Below are positions 53,841-64,000 of a stretch of DNA of 64,000 bases, in pieces. The notes under the pieces were generated by a model. The model searched no databases and was not told the origin of the DNA. It saw only the letters and a program-made list of their open reading frames with translations. Made by a program: the position numbers and the translations under genes. Source of the DNA: Microcella pacifica (GTDB lineage: Bacteria > Actinomycetota > Actinomycetes > Actinomycetales > Microbacteriaceae). The stretch is taken from positions 1-64,000 of the forward strand of contig NZ_VIKT02000009.1 in assembly GCF_009371975.2 (NCBI RefSeq), read 5' to 3'. Position 1 is the first letter of the stretch, and the number at the start of each line of letters is the position of its first letter.

Positions 53841-54833
53841 CTACGAGGAGGGCGCCGAGTAGTCGACCCCGGGCGGGAAGAGCGCATCGATCTCAGCGAG
53901 GTCCTCCTCCGTCGGGGTCCACGCGTTCACAGCGGCGGCGTTCTGCGCGACCTGCTCCGCGGTCGTCGCGCCGGCGATGACGCTCGCGAGAGCCGGGCGA
54001 CTCAGCAGCCAGCCGATCGTCGCCTCGAGCATCCCGATGCCGCGCGCAGCGCAGAAGGCCTCGAGGGCCTCGATGCGGTCCCACGGCGCGGTCTCCACGA
54101 GGTGGGGGCGCTGCCGCATGATGCGGGTGTCGGCGGGCCCGCCTTCGCGCGAGAACTTTCCCGTGAAGAGGCCGTTGTAGAGCGGGTAGTACGGCAGGAA
54201 GCCGACACCGAGCTCGGCGGCGGCCGGAAGCAGCTCGCGGTCGGCGCCGCGCCGCAGCAGGCTGTACTCGTTCTGGGCCGAGATGAAGCACGGGTGGCCG
54301 TGCAGCTCGGCGAGCAGGTCGGCGCGCGCGAGCTGCCAGCCCGCGAAGTTGGAGTGGCCGATGTAGCGCACCTTGCCCGCGTCGATGAGCTCGTGCAGCG
54401 CCGCGAGGGTCTCCTCGAGCGGCGTGAGCGGGTCGGGGGTGTGGAACTGGTACAGATCGATCGTGTCGGTCTGCAGGCGCCGCAGGCTGCCCTCCACCGC
54501 GAGGCGGATGTAGCGGCGCGACCCCTTGGCACCCCAGTGCGGGATCGGGCTCTCGTAGTCGACGTGCCCGAACTTGCTCGCGAGCACGACCTCGTCGCGG
54601 CGGCCCCGCAGCGCGTGTCCCATCATGGCCTCGCTGCGTCCGTACTCGTGGCCGTAGATGTCGGCGCCATCGAGAAGCGTGATGCCGTGATCGAGCGCGG
54701 CGTGCAGCACCCGGTCGGTGCCGTCCTGGGTCTCGGTCGCCGAGCCGGGTCGGCCGAAGTTGTTGCAGCCGAGACCGACGGCGGAGACGCGCAGCCCGCT
54801 GCGCCCGAGGGTGCGATACGTCATGGTCGTCAT
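53841..54833 (-). CDS. Aldo/keto reductase
   Basis: 330-residue NADPH-dependent oxidoreductase of the AKR barrel. The signature DGADIYGHEYGRSE (Asp, Tyr), Lys in LASKFGHVD and His in YQFHTPDP complete the catalytic tetrad. It belongs to the YghZ/Kv-beta-like class. Start ATG 54833 (MTTMTYRTLGRSGL); ATG 54824 is possible. Substrate unknown. It is divergent from ogt across 118 bases. Confidence 0.9.
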   Translation of the reverse strand: MTTMTYRTLGRSGLRVSAVGLGCNNFGRPGSATETQDGTDRVLHAALDHGITLLDGADIYGHEYGRSEAMMGHALRGRRDEVVLASKFGHVDYESPIPHWGAKGSRRYIRLAVEGSLRRLQTDTIDLYQFHTPDPLTPLEETLAALHELIDAGKVRYIGHSNFAGWQLARADLLAELHGHPCFISAQNEYSLLRRGADRELLPAAAELGVGFLPYYPLYNGLFTGKFSREGGPADTRIMRQRPHLVETAPWDRIEALEAFCAARGIGMLEATIGWLLSRPALASVIAGATTAEQVAQNAAAVNAWTPTEEDLAEIDALFPPGVDYSAPSS

Positions 54834-54938
54834 GCCCCCATCCTCGCGCACGAGCCTCCACGCCCCCTCCCCAGGAACTCGCGCACCGGCACCGATCCCC
54901 GTGTCCGATTTCCGCCGGTCGCGGGATGCTCGGGGCCG

Positions 54939-54944
54939 TAGTCT
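54939..54944 (+). promoter_or_regulatory. Candidate -10 box for a leaderless ogt-tag transcript
   Basis: TAGTCT, seven bases before ATG 54952. No ribosome-binding site or clear -35 is visible. Confidence 0.4.
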
Positions 54945-54951
54945 GCTCGGT

Positions 54952-55509
54952 ATGACCCAGCTCGACACCGCGCCCGTCCGCCGCTCCCCCGCAGAGTCCC
55001 CCACGGCAGAGCACTCCGCCGCGAGCGCGATCGCCCGCCTCACGACGGCCTCGCCACTCGGGCGCATCGTCGTCGAGGGCGACGGCACGGCGATCACGCG
55101 CCTCGAGATCGAGCGCGCGGGCACTCTCTCCACCGATGACCAGCCCGACGTGCCCGACGATCTCACTCGCCGCACTGTCGAGCAGCTCGGCGAGTACTTC
55201 GCGGGGTCGCGGCGCGACATCGACGTGCCCGTGCGGCTGACGGGCACGCCGTTCCAGCGCGCCATCTGGGAGGGACTGCGTGCTATCCCCTTCGGTGCGA
55301 CGCGCAGCTACGGCGAGCTCGGCCGCGAGACGGGCCGCGCCACCGCGGGGCGCGCCGTCGGCGGTGCCGTCGGCGCCAACCCCGTTCCGCTCATTGTGCC
55401 GTGCCACCGCGTCCTCGCGAGCGATCAGCGCATCACGGGCTACAGCGCGGGCGATGGCGTGCCCACGAAGGTCTGGCTGCTCGACCACGAAGGCATCACG
55501 CACCGATGA
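54952..55509 (+). CDS. ogt: Methylated-DNA--[protein]-cysteine S-methyltransferase
   Basis: 185 residues. It repairs O6-methylguanine by transferring the alkyl group to Cys151 of the VPCHR motif. GTPFQRAIWEGLRAIPFG and SYGELGRE precede it as in all Ogt/MGMT proteins. The N-terminal 25 residues are low complexity. ATGA overlap with tag implies co-translation. Confidence 0.93.
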   Translation: MTQLDTAPVRRSPAESPTAEHSAASAIARLTTASPLGRIVVEGDGTAITRLEIERAGTLSTDDQPDVPDDLTRRTVEQLGEYFAGSRRDIDVPVRLTGTPFQRAIWEGLRAIPFGATRSYGELGRETGRATAGRAVGGAVGANPVPLIVPCHRVLASDQRITGYSAGDGVPTKVWLLDHEGITHR

Positions 55510-56108
55510 GCCCCGCGCACGACGTGCGCGTCGCCGACGACGGCCGTGCTCGATGCGGCTGGGTGGGCGACGATGCCGAGTACCGCCGGTACCACGACGA
55601 GGAGTGGGGCGTGGCCCTGCACGGCGACCGTGCGCTCTTCGAGAAGCTCTCCCTCGAGGCCTTCCAGTCGGGGCTCTCGTGGATCACGATCCTGCGCCGC
55701 CGGGAGGGCTTTCGGCGCGCCTTCGCGGGCTTCGACCCCGCGGCGGTCGCCGCTTTCGACGAGAGCGACGTCGCCCGCCTGCTCGCCGACGAGTCGATCA
55801 TTCGCAATCGCGCGAAGATCGAGGCCACGATCGCCAACGCGCAGCTGCTCGTGACGCACATCGCCCTCGAGCCGGGCGGGCTCGACGAGCTCGTCTGGCG
55901 GCACGCACCCGCGCCGCGCGCGACACGGCTGGCCCAGCTCGCCGATCTGCCCGCGAGCACCCCCGAATCGGTGGCTCTCGCGCGGACGCTCAAGGCTGTC
56001 GGCTGGCGCTTCGTGGGCCCGACGACGGCCTACGCGCTCATGCAGTCGGCCGGTCTCGTCGACGACCACATCGTCGGCTGCTGGCGCGCAACTGCCACGA
56101 CCGGGTGA
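55506..56108 (+). CDS. tag: DNA-3-methyladenine glycosylase I
   Basis: 200 residues. CGWVGDDAEYRRYHDEEWG is the family N-terminus (zinc Cys and aromatic pocket); FEKLSLEAFQSGLSW and the C-terminal VGPTTAYALMQSAGLVDDH with C-terminal His/Cys residues for zinc are present. It removes 3-methyladenine. With ogt it forms a constitutive-looking alkylation-repair operon; no Ada regulator is seen. Confidence 0.93.
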   Translation: MSPAHDVRVADDGRARCGWVGDDAEYRRYHDEEWGVALHGDRALFEKLSLEAFQSGLSWITILRRREGFRRAFAGFDPAAVAAFDESDVARLLADESIIRNRAKIEATIANAQLLVTHIALEPGGLDELVWRHAPAPRATRLAQLADLPASTPESVALARTLKAVGWRFVGPTTAYALMQSAGLVDDHIVGCWRATATTG

Positions 56109-56119
56109 TCTGACGTCTC

Positions 56120-56881
56120 TCAGTCCTGCGGCACCACGAGGTCGAGTTCGCCAGGCGCGCCCGGACGCAGGATCCACCCGAGGTCGGCCGAGCGTGCCAC
56201 CACTCCGTCGAGCGTCGTGGGCATCGGGCCCGACTCGAGCAGGGTGCGCAGGTAGCGGCCCTTGGCCGACTTGTTCGCGTGGGAGAGGGCACGGGTGACA
56301 CCGTCGTCGCCCGCTGCCACGACGCGCACGAAGCGCGCGTCGTCGCGCCCGGGAATCGGACCGAGGGCTGAGTAGGCCTCCGACCGCAGGTCGAGAATCG
56401 GGCCGCGGTGCCGAGCGAGGATGCGCGCGACGGGATCGGCCCAGTGCCGTACCAGCCGGACGTCGAGGAGCCGGGAGTCGTGCGAGAGACGGTAGGCCGG
56501 AATCGGGTCGTCGGCACGCAGCAACCCGAACAGTGCGGACTGGATCACGACGTGATCGGCGGCGCGACGACGAGCATCCTCGCTCCACTCCGTCACCGCG
56601 AGCGCGTCGTACAGCACGCCGGTGTACCTCTCCAGCGCCGGCAACGTCGCCGAGCTGCGCACCCGCCGATTGCGCTCGAGCTCGACCGCGGCCGCTCGGG
56701 CGCTGATGCGCAAGGCACGCATGCCCGTCTCGTCGTCGACTGACACGGCGACGAGCTGGTCGAGCATGCTGGCGCGCAGCTCCGTCAGGAGGGGGTAGCC
56801 CATTCGCGACAGGGCGAGGCGCGAGCGCGGCACTCCCCCGTCCCGCTTCGTCTCCGACGGCGGCAGGAGGAGCAGGGTCAC
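56120..56881 (-). CDS. yaaA: YaaA family peroxide-stress protein (DUF328)
   Basis: 253 residues. LLLPPSETKRDGG at the N-terminus, RYTGVLYDAL near 85, SALFGLLRADDPIPAYRL near 115 and SHANKSAKGRYLR near 200 are family signatures. E. coli YaaA lowers intracellular iron and protects DNA under peroxide stress. GTG 56881 overlaps the stop of the kinase gene (GTGA), so it may be the last gene read from the ATP synthase side. Confidence 0.88.
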   Translation of the reverse strand: MTLLLLPPSETKRDGGVPRSRLALSRMGYPLLTELRASMLDQLVAVSVDDETGMRALRISARAAAVELERNRRVRSSATLPALERYTGVLYDALAVTEWSEDARRRAADHVVIQSALFGLLRADDPIPAYRLSHDSRLLDVRLVRHWADPVARILARHRGPILDLRSEAYSALGPIPGRDDARFVRVVAAGDDGVTRALSHANKSAKGRYLRTLLESGPMPTTLDGVVARSADLGWILRPGAPGELDLVVPQD

Positions 56882-57399
56882 GAGCGCAGGAAGGCGATCG
56901 CTTCGGTCACGAGCGCATCGAGTTCGGAGACGGTGTCGAGCGTGAGGCGCGGGCACGCATCGGCCGCACCCGACCAGGACGCGTACTCGTCCAATCGCTG
57001 TTCGACGGCGTGCCAGGTGGGTTCGGCGAGGTGCTCGAGATCGCGTCTGCGCTCGTCGAGCCGACGCCGATGCAGCGCAGTGTCGCTGCACACGGTCTCG
57101 ATGAACCGCACCTCGACGCCCACACGCTCCGCGAGGAGGACCCACTGGTCACGGGCGGGCGACACGGCGTTGACGGCGTCGACGATGATGCCCTGGCCCG
57201 CGCGCAACACCGACTCGGCGATCGTCTCCGCGACCAGGTACGCGGCGAGTCCCGTGGGCTGGTCGCTCTCGATACCCGAGCGCAGGATCGCGGATTCGAG
57301 CGGATCCACCGAGACCACGGGAGTGCGCAGCTGCACCCCGAGCGCTTCCGCGACAGTGCTCTTGCCGGAGCCGGGCAGCCCGGCCATGGCGATGAGCAC
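56878..57399 (-). CDS. P-loop kinase-like ATPase
   Basis: 173-residue P-loop protein: Walker A GLPGSGKST (8-16), a lid with RRRLDERRRD and DAVNAVSPARDQW. It resembles the AAA_33 zeta-toxin/shikimate-kinase-like group and would phosphorylate a small molecule or protein. Substrate unknown. Start GTG 57399 shares one base with the atpC TAG (TAGTG), so it is translationally joined to the ATP synthase operon. The small size and lack of a partner antitoxin argue against a toxin. Confidence 0.72.
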   Translation of the reverse strand: MLIAMAGLPGSGKSTVAEALGVQLRTPVVSVDPLESAILRSGIESDQPTGLAAYLVAETIAESVLRAGQGIIVDAVNAVSPARDQWVLLAERVGVEVRFIETVCSDTALHRRRLDERRRDLEHLAEPTWHAVEQRLDEYASWSGAADACPRLTLDTVSELDALVTEAIAFLRS

Positions 57400-57659
57400 T
57401 AGAGCAGTTCGGCGGCGCCCGCGACGATTGTCACGGTGTTGTTCTCGACCGAGAGGAACCCGTCTTCGGCGCGCGCCGTGACGACGGCGCCCTCCGTCGG
57501 CGTGATGCGCACCTCTCCGGCGCCGAGGATGCCCAGCAAGGGCTCGTGACCGGGCAGGATGCCGATCTCACCCTCCGTGGTGCGCGCGACGATCTGCTTC
57601 GCGACGCCCGACCACACCTCTCGGTCGGCGGCGACGACGCTCACCGTGAGCTCGGCCAC
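57399..57659 (-). CDS. atpC: ATP synthase F1 subunit epsilon, short form
   Basis: 86 residues: only the N-terminal beta-sandwich (VVAADREVWSG, TTEGEIGILPGHEPLL). The C-terminal helical hairpin that inhibits ATP hydrolysis in E. coli is absent. Such short forms are seen in related actinobacteria, so it is probably natural and not a truncation. The gene lies two bases after atpD. Confidence 0.92.
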   Translation of the reverse strand: MAELTVSVVAADREVWSGVAKQIVARTTEGEIGILPGHEPLLGILGAGEVRITPTEGAVVTARAEDGFLSVENNTVTIVAGAAELL

Positions 57660-57661
57660 GA

Positions 57662-60086
<2,425 letters not shown>

Positions 60087-60142
60087 GTGTGTCGTCTTTC
60101 CTTAGGTGTCGTCGTGTGGTCGGTCGCGATCGAGCCGAGGCT

Positions 60143-61777
60143 CTAGCGCTTCCTCCGCACGATCTTCTCCTGGTTGATGTCGGCTTCCTCGGTCTCGTCG
60201 AACTCCTCCGAGCCGGCCTGCACGCCATCGGCCCCGCCGCCCTGGAACTCCTCGAGGAAGGAGTCGATCGCCTTCTCGAGCTCGCCCTCGGTCTTCTCGT
60301 CGAGCACGTTCGTCTCGCGCAGGGTGGTGAGGATCTCGGTGTTGCGGTGGAGGTGATCGAGCAGCTCGCGCTCGAAGCGCAGCACATCGCTGATCGCGAT
60401 CGAGTCGAGCTTGCCCTTCGTGCCTGCCCAGATCGAGACGACCTGCTCCTCCACGGGGTACGGCGAGTACTGCGGCTGCTTGAGCAGCTCGGTCAAGCGC
60501 GCACCGCGCGACAACTGGCGACGGCTCGTCGCATCGAGGTCGGAGGCGAACATCGCGAACGCCTCGAGCGAGCGGTACTGGGCCAGCTCGAGCTTGAGCG
60601 TGCCGGAGACCTTCTTGATGCTCTTGACCTGCGCGTCGCCACCGACGCGCGAGACGGAGATGCCGACGTCGACTGCGGGGCGCTGGTTCGAGTTGAACAG
60701 GTCGGACTGCAGGAAGATCTGGCCGTCGGTGATCGAGATGACGTTGGTGGGGATGTAGGCGGAGACGTCGTTCGCCTTCGTCTCGATGATCGGCAGACCC
60801 GTCATCGACCCGGCACCGAGCTCGTCCGAGAGCTTCGCGCAGCGCTCGAGAAGGCGGGAGTGCAGGTAGAAGACGTCACCGGGGTAGGCCTCGCGACCCG
60901 GCGGGCGACGCAGGAGGAGTGAGACCGCGCGGTAGGCCTCGGCCTGCTTCGACAGGTCGTCGAAGATGATGAGCACGTGCTTGCCGCCGTACATCCAGTG
61001 CTGGCCGATGGCCGAGCCGGTGTAGGGCGCGAGGTACTTGAAGCCCGCGGGGTCGGAGGCGGGGGCCGCGACGATCGTCGTGTACTCCATGGCGCCGGCC
61101 TCTTCGAGCGCGCCCTTGACGGCGGCGATCGTCGAGCCCTTCTGGCCGATGGCGACGTAGATGCAGCGCACCTGCTTGTTCGTGTCACCCGACTCCCAGT
61201 TGGCCTTCTGGTTGATGATCGTGTCGACCGCGATCGCCGTCTTGCCGGTCTGGCGGTCGCCGATGATGAGCTGGCGCTGGCCGCGACCGACGGGGATCAT
61301 GGCGTCGATCGCCTTGATGCCGGTCTGCATGGGCTCGTGGACGCTCTTGCGCTGCATGACGCCCGGCGCCTGCAGCTCGAGGGCGCGACGGCCCTCGTCG
61401 GCGATGTCGCCGAGGCCGTCGATGGGGGCGCCGAGCGGGTCGACGACGCGGCCGAGGTAGCCGTCGCCGACGGGGACGGAGAGGACCTCGCCCGTGCGGG
61501 TGACCTCCATGCCCTCGACGATGCCGGAGAACTCGCCGAGCACGACGACGCCGATCTCGCTCTCGTCGAGGTTCTGCGCAAGGCCGAGCGTGCCGTCGGA
61601 GAAGCGGATGAGCTCGTTGGCCATCACGCCGGGCAGGCCCTCGACGTGCGCGATGCCGTCAGCGGCATCGACCACGCGGCCGACCTCGGTCGCAGCGGCG
61701 GCTCCGGGAGCGTAGTCGCGCGCGAACTTCTTGAGCGCGTCGCGGATCTCGTCCGGGCTGATCGAAAGTTCTGCCAT
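60143..61777 (-). CDS. atpA: ATP synthase F1 subunit alpha
   Basis: 544 residues, non-catalytic nucleotide-binding subunit. GDRQTGKTA Walker [14 protein letters not shown] and [10 protein letters not shown] are present. The acidic then basic C-terminal tail (about 505-544) is an actinobacterial feature; in mycobacteria the tail damps ATP hydrolysis. 56 bases before atpG. Confidence 0.97.
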   Translation of the reverse strand: MAELSISPDEIRDALKKFARDYAPGAAAATEVGRVVDAADGIAHVEGLPGVMANELIRFSDGTLGLAQNLDESEIGVVVLGEFSGIVEGMEVTRTGEVLSVPVGDGYLGRVVDPLGAPIDGLGDIADEGRRALELQAPGVMQRKSVHEPMQTGIKAIDAMIPVGRGQRQLIIGDRQTGKTAIAVDTIINQKANWESGDTNKQVRCIYVAIGQKGSTIAAVKGALEEAGAMEYTTIVAAPASDPAGFKYLAPYTGSAIGQHWMYGGKHVLIIFDDLSKQAEAYRAVSLLLRRPPGREAYPGDVFYLHSRLLERCAKLSDELGAGSMTGLPIIETKANDVSAYIPTNVISITDGQIFLQSDLFNSNQRPAVDVGISVSRVGGDAQVKSIKKVSGTLKLELAQYRSLEAFAMFASDLDATSRRQLSRGARLTELLKQPQYSPYPVEEQVVSIWAGTKGKLDSIAISDVLRFERELLDHLHRNTEILTTLRETNVLDEKTEGELEKAIDSFLEEFQGGGADGVQAGSEEFDETEEADINQEKIVRRKR

Positions 61778-61840
61778 GTTCTTCCCTTTTCGTTCGCAGC
61801 CCCGACTCTGCGGGGCTCCGTCTGGTGTTCTCGAGCGGAC

Positions 61841-62632
61841 CTAGCCGGCCAGTCGAAGTGTGAGTTCTGCCAAGCGTGCAGCGACGCTGCCGTCGATCAC
61901 GTCGTCGCCGACCTGAACGCGGACCCCGCCGACGAGCGCGGGGTCGATGACCTGGTTGAGGGTGTGGTCGCGGCCGTAGCGCTCTCGCAGCATGGCCCCG
62001 ATGGATGCGCGCTGCTCGTCGCTCAGCGGACGGGCGACGCTCACGGTGGCGATGCCCTTACCGAAGGAGTCGGCGACGATCGCCGCACCCGTGCGCACGA
62101 GCTCGCCGATGCGGCGGCCGCGAGGCTGCTGCACGAGGTGACCGGCGATCGCGACCGCCTGCGTGCTCGCGTTGTCGGCGAGCAGGCTCTCCACGAGCGA
62201 CCGCTTGCCCTCGGCCGAACCGCGCTTGCTGCCGAGAGCGAGCTCGAGCTCAGCATCCGACGCGACAGCGGCACCGAACGTGAACAGCTCCGCCTCGAGA
62301 CCCGCTTCCGCGGACGTCGACGACGCCACCGCGCGGATGCCGATCTCTTCGAGGCCGGCGAGGAACTCCTCGGCGTTCGACCAGCGCTGCTGCGCCATGG
62401 CGGTGAGAAGCGCGAGCGCGGCCGGGGGGAGACTGCCGAAGAGGGCCGAGAGCAGCGCCTCCTTGTCCTTCGGGGAGGCCGAGGGGTCGGTGAGCGCACT
62501 CTGCAACTGCGTCGACGTGCCGATCGTGCGCGACGCCGCGAGCAGCTGCTCGCCCGTCGTGAGATCGACGCTCTTCGTGGCGGCGAGTGCCGAGCGTGCC
62601 GCCTCCAGAGCGCTTCGCGTCGCTGAGCCCAT
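61841..62632 (-). CDS. atpH: ATP synthase F1 subunit delta
   Basis: 263 residues, the stator link to alpha. The C-terminal half has the usual SVARPLSDEQRASI and the final DPALVGGVRVQVGDDVIDGS (split within the run). Length is typical for actinobacteria and longer than in E. coli. It begins two bases after atpF. Confidence 0.95.
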   Translation of the reverse strand: MGSATRSALEAARSALAATKSVDLTTGEQLLAASRTIGTSTQLQSALTDPSASPKDKEALLSALFGSLPPAALALLTAMAQQRWSNAEEFLAGLEEIGIRAVASSTSAEAGLEAELFTFGAAVASDAELELALGSKRGSAEGKRSLVESLLADNASTQAVAIAGHLVQQPRGRRIGELVRTGAAIVADSFGKGIATVSVARPLSDEQRASIGAMLRERYGRDHTLNQVIDPALVGGVRVQVGDDVIDGSVAARLAELTLRLAG

Positions 62633-62634
62633 GG

Positions 62635-63186
62635 TTACTTGGCCGCCGTCTCTGACTTCTCGAGGTCGGCGAGGAAGCGGTCGACGAGCGCCGTGGCCTT
62701 CTTGTCGTCCGCGAGGGACTCCCCCATGACGCCGCTCGCCAGGTCGATCGCGAGCGAGCCGACCTCCGAGCGCAACGAGACGAGCGCAGCCTGGCGCTCG
62801 GCCTCGATCTGGGCCTGCGCCGTTGCGGTGATGCGCGCGGCCTCGCTCGACGCCTGCTCTTTAAGCTCGGCGAGGATGGCGCCGCCGTCGACGCGAGCCT
62901 GCTCGCGGATCTTCGCGGCCTCGGCACGGGCCTCGGCGAGCATCGCGTTGTACTTCTCGAGCGCCACCTTGGCCTCGGCCTGAGCCGACTCCGCCTGCTC
63001 GATGCCGCCCTCGATCTTCGCGGCGCGCTCGTCGAGCATCTTCTGCATGCGCGGAAGGACGACCTTCCAGAACAGCAGCAGGACGAGCGCGAACGGGATG
63101 ATCGAGTAGACGATGTCGTACCACGCCGGGATCAGGGGGTTGACGTCCTCCCCCGGTTCCGCCGCAATGACGAGTTCAGTGAGCAT
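62635..63186 (-). CDS. atpF: ATP synthase F0 subunit b
   Basis: 183 residues: one helix (about 24-46; WYDIVYSIIPFALVLLLFWK) followed by the long charged coiled coil of the stator stalk. It starts ten bases after the atpE stop. Confidence 0.95.
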   Translation of the reverse strand: MLTELVIAAEPGEDVNPLIPAWYDIVYSIIPFALVLLLFWKVVLPRMQKMLDERAAKIEGGIEQAESAQAEAKVALEKYNAMLAEARAEAAKIREQARVDGGAILAELKEQASSEAARITATAQAQIEAERQAALVSLRSEVGSLAIDLASGVMGESLADDKKATALVDRFLADLEKSETAAK

Positions 63187-63196
63187 GGAGTGAGCC

Positions 63197-63487
<291 letters not shown>

Positions 63488-64000
63488 TTAGTGCTCGTCC
63501 GCCAGCGCGAGCTGGAGGTAGACGGCGGTGAGAAGAGTGAAGACGTAGGCCTGCAGCAGCGAGACGAGGATCTCGAAGAACGTGAACACGATGCCGAAGG
63601 CCTGCGTGCCGACGCCCGCGAGAATCCACCAGCCGCCGAGGTCGACCATGAAGAATGCGGAGGCCGAGAAGAACAGCACGAGCAGCAGGTGGCCGACGAC
63701 CATGTTCATGAGCAGTCGCAGCGTGAGTGTGACGGGGCGCAGCACGAACATGGAGACGAGCTCGATGGGCGTCACGATGATGTAGAGCGGCCACGGCACA
63801 CCGGGCGGGAAGAGCGCGTTGCGGAAGAAGGCGACCGGGTGCTTGCGCAACCCCGCGTAGACGAACGCGAGGTAGGAGGCGGCGGCGAGCACGAGCGGCA
63901 GACCGATTACGGAGGTTCCCGCGATGTTGATGCCGGGAACGATGCCCGTGAGGTTGAGGAACAGCACGAGGAAGAAGATCGTCGTGAGCAGCGGCAGGAA
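63488..64000 (-). CDS. atpB: ATP synthase F0 subunit a, C-terminal part (runs off the window end)
   Basis: About the last 170 residues are present. LFLNLTGIVPGINIAG and the essential Arg in LTLRLLMNMVVGHLLL are visible, with the last two helices and ALADEH at the end. The N-terminus lies beyond 64000. It opens the order atpB-E-F-H-A-G-D-C. Confidence 0.95.
   Translation of the reverse strand, partial: FLPLLTTIFFLVLFLNLTGIVPGINIAGTSVIGLPLVLAAASYLAFVYAGLRKHPVAFFRNALFPPGVPWPLYIIVTPIELVSMFVLRPVTLTLRLLMNMVVGHLLLVLFFSASAFFMVDLGGWWILAGVGTQAFGIVFTFFEILVSLLQAYVFTLLTAVYLQLALADEH

Noticed and set aside
56878-57399. Zeta-type toxin assignment for the P-loop kinase
   Set aside because: No antitoxin gene is adjacent, and the gene is translationally tied to housekeeping genes.

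Overview
The window is a GC-rich, densely coded actinobacterial chromosome segment. The proteins, the leaderless-type starts, the MEP-pathway isoprenoid genes and the short F1 epsilon subunit suggest Micrococcales, most likely Microbacteriaceae; this is inferred from the sequence only. I see no rRNA, tRNA, insertion sequence, prophage or CRISPR array. Most genes sit in tightly overlapping (ATGA/GTGA) operons.

Layout. 1-2.0 kb: infB (5' part), ylxR, nusA, without rimP. 2.0-8.2 kb: an AGCS amino-acid/cation symporter, an LAATG-anchored surface protein, proS, a structured 336-bp intergenic region with C-loop hairpins, and ispG. 8.2-18 kb: a ten-gene overlapping operon with a LIV-type ABC importer, an acyl-CoA ligase, a TetR regulator, a 3-hydroxybutyrate-dehydrogenase-like enzyme and two alpha/beta hydrolases. 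It has a clear promoter and a candidate operator, and it separates ispG from rseP and dxr. 18-22 kb: rseP, dxr, an FKBP lipoprotein gene with an in-frame amber codon, and an OsmC-like gene. 22-30 kb: gabT, asparaginase, a potDABC polyamine importer and ald.

30-47 kb: one minus-strand locus (FHA, PP2C, Ser/Thr kinase with an extracellular FN3-like domain, a 1971-residue Ig-like/FN3 surface protein, MoxR, DUF58, transglutaminase-like membrane protein, zinc-ribbon FHA protein, FtsK/EccC-like ATPase). Its core matches the PFNA cluster described in bifidobacteria, but it is extended at both ends. The transglutaminase-like protein has lost its catalytic Cys and His. This is the most interesting part of the window: a phospho-signalling module coupled to a giant cell-surface protein and a membrane ATPase, with no obvious known output.

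47-52 kb: patD, a divergent lrp, a class-III aminotransferase and an FAD amine oxidoreductase. With potDABC and gabT these form a putrescine uptake and degradation route. 52-57 kb: tspO, a membrane-anchored HExxH protein, an aldo/keto reductase, the ogt-tag alkylation-repair pair, yaaA and a P-loop kinase. 57.4-64 kb: the ATP synthase operon atpBEFHAGDC, whose atpB start lies beyond the window end.
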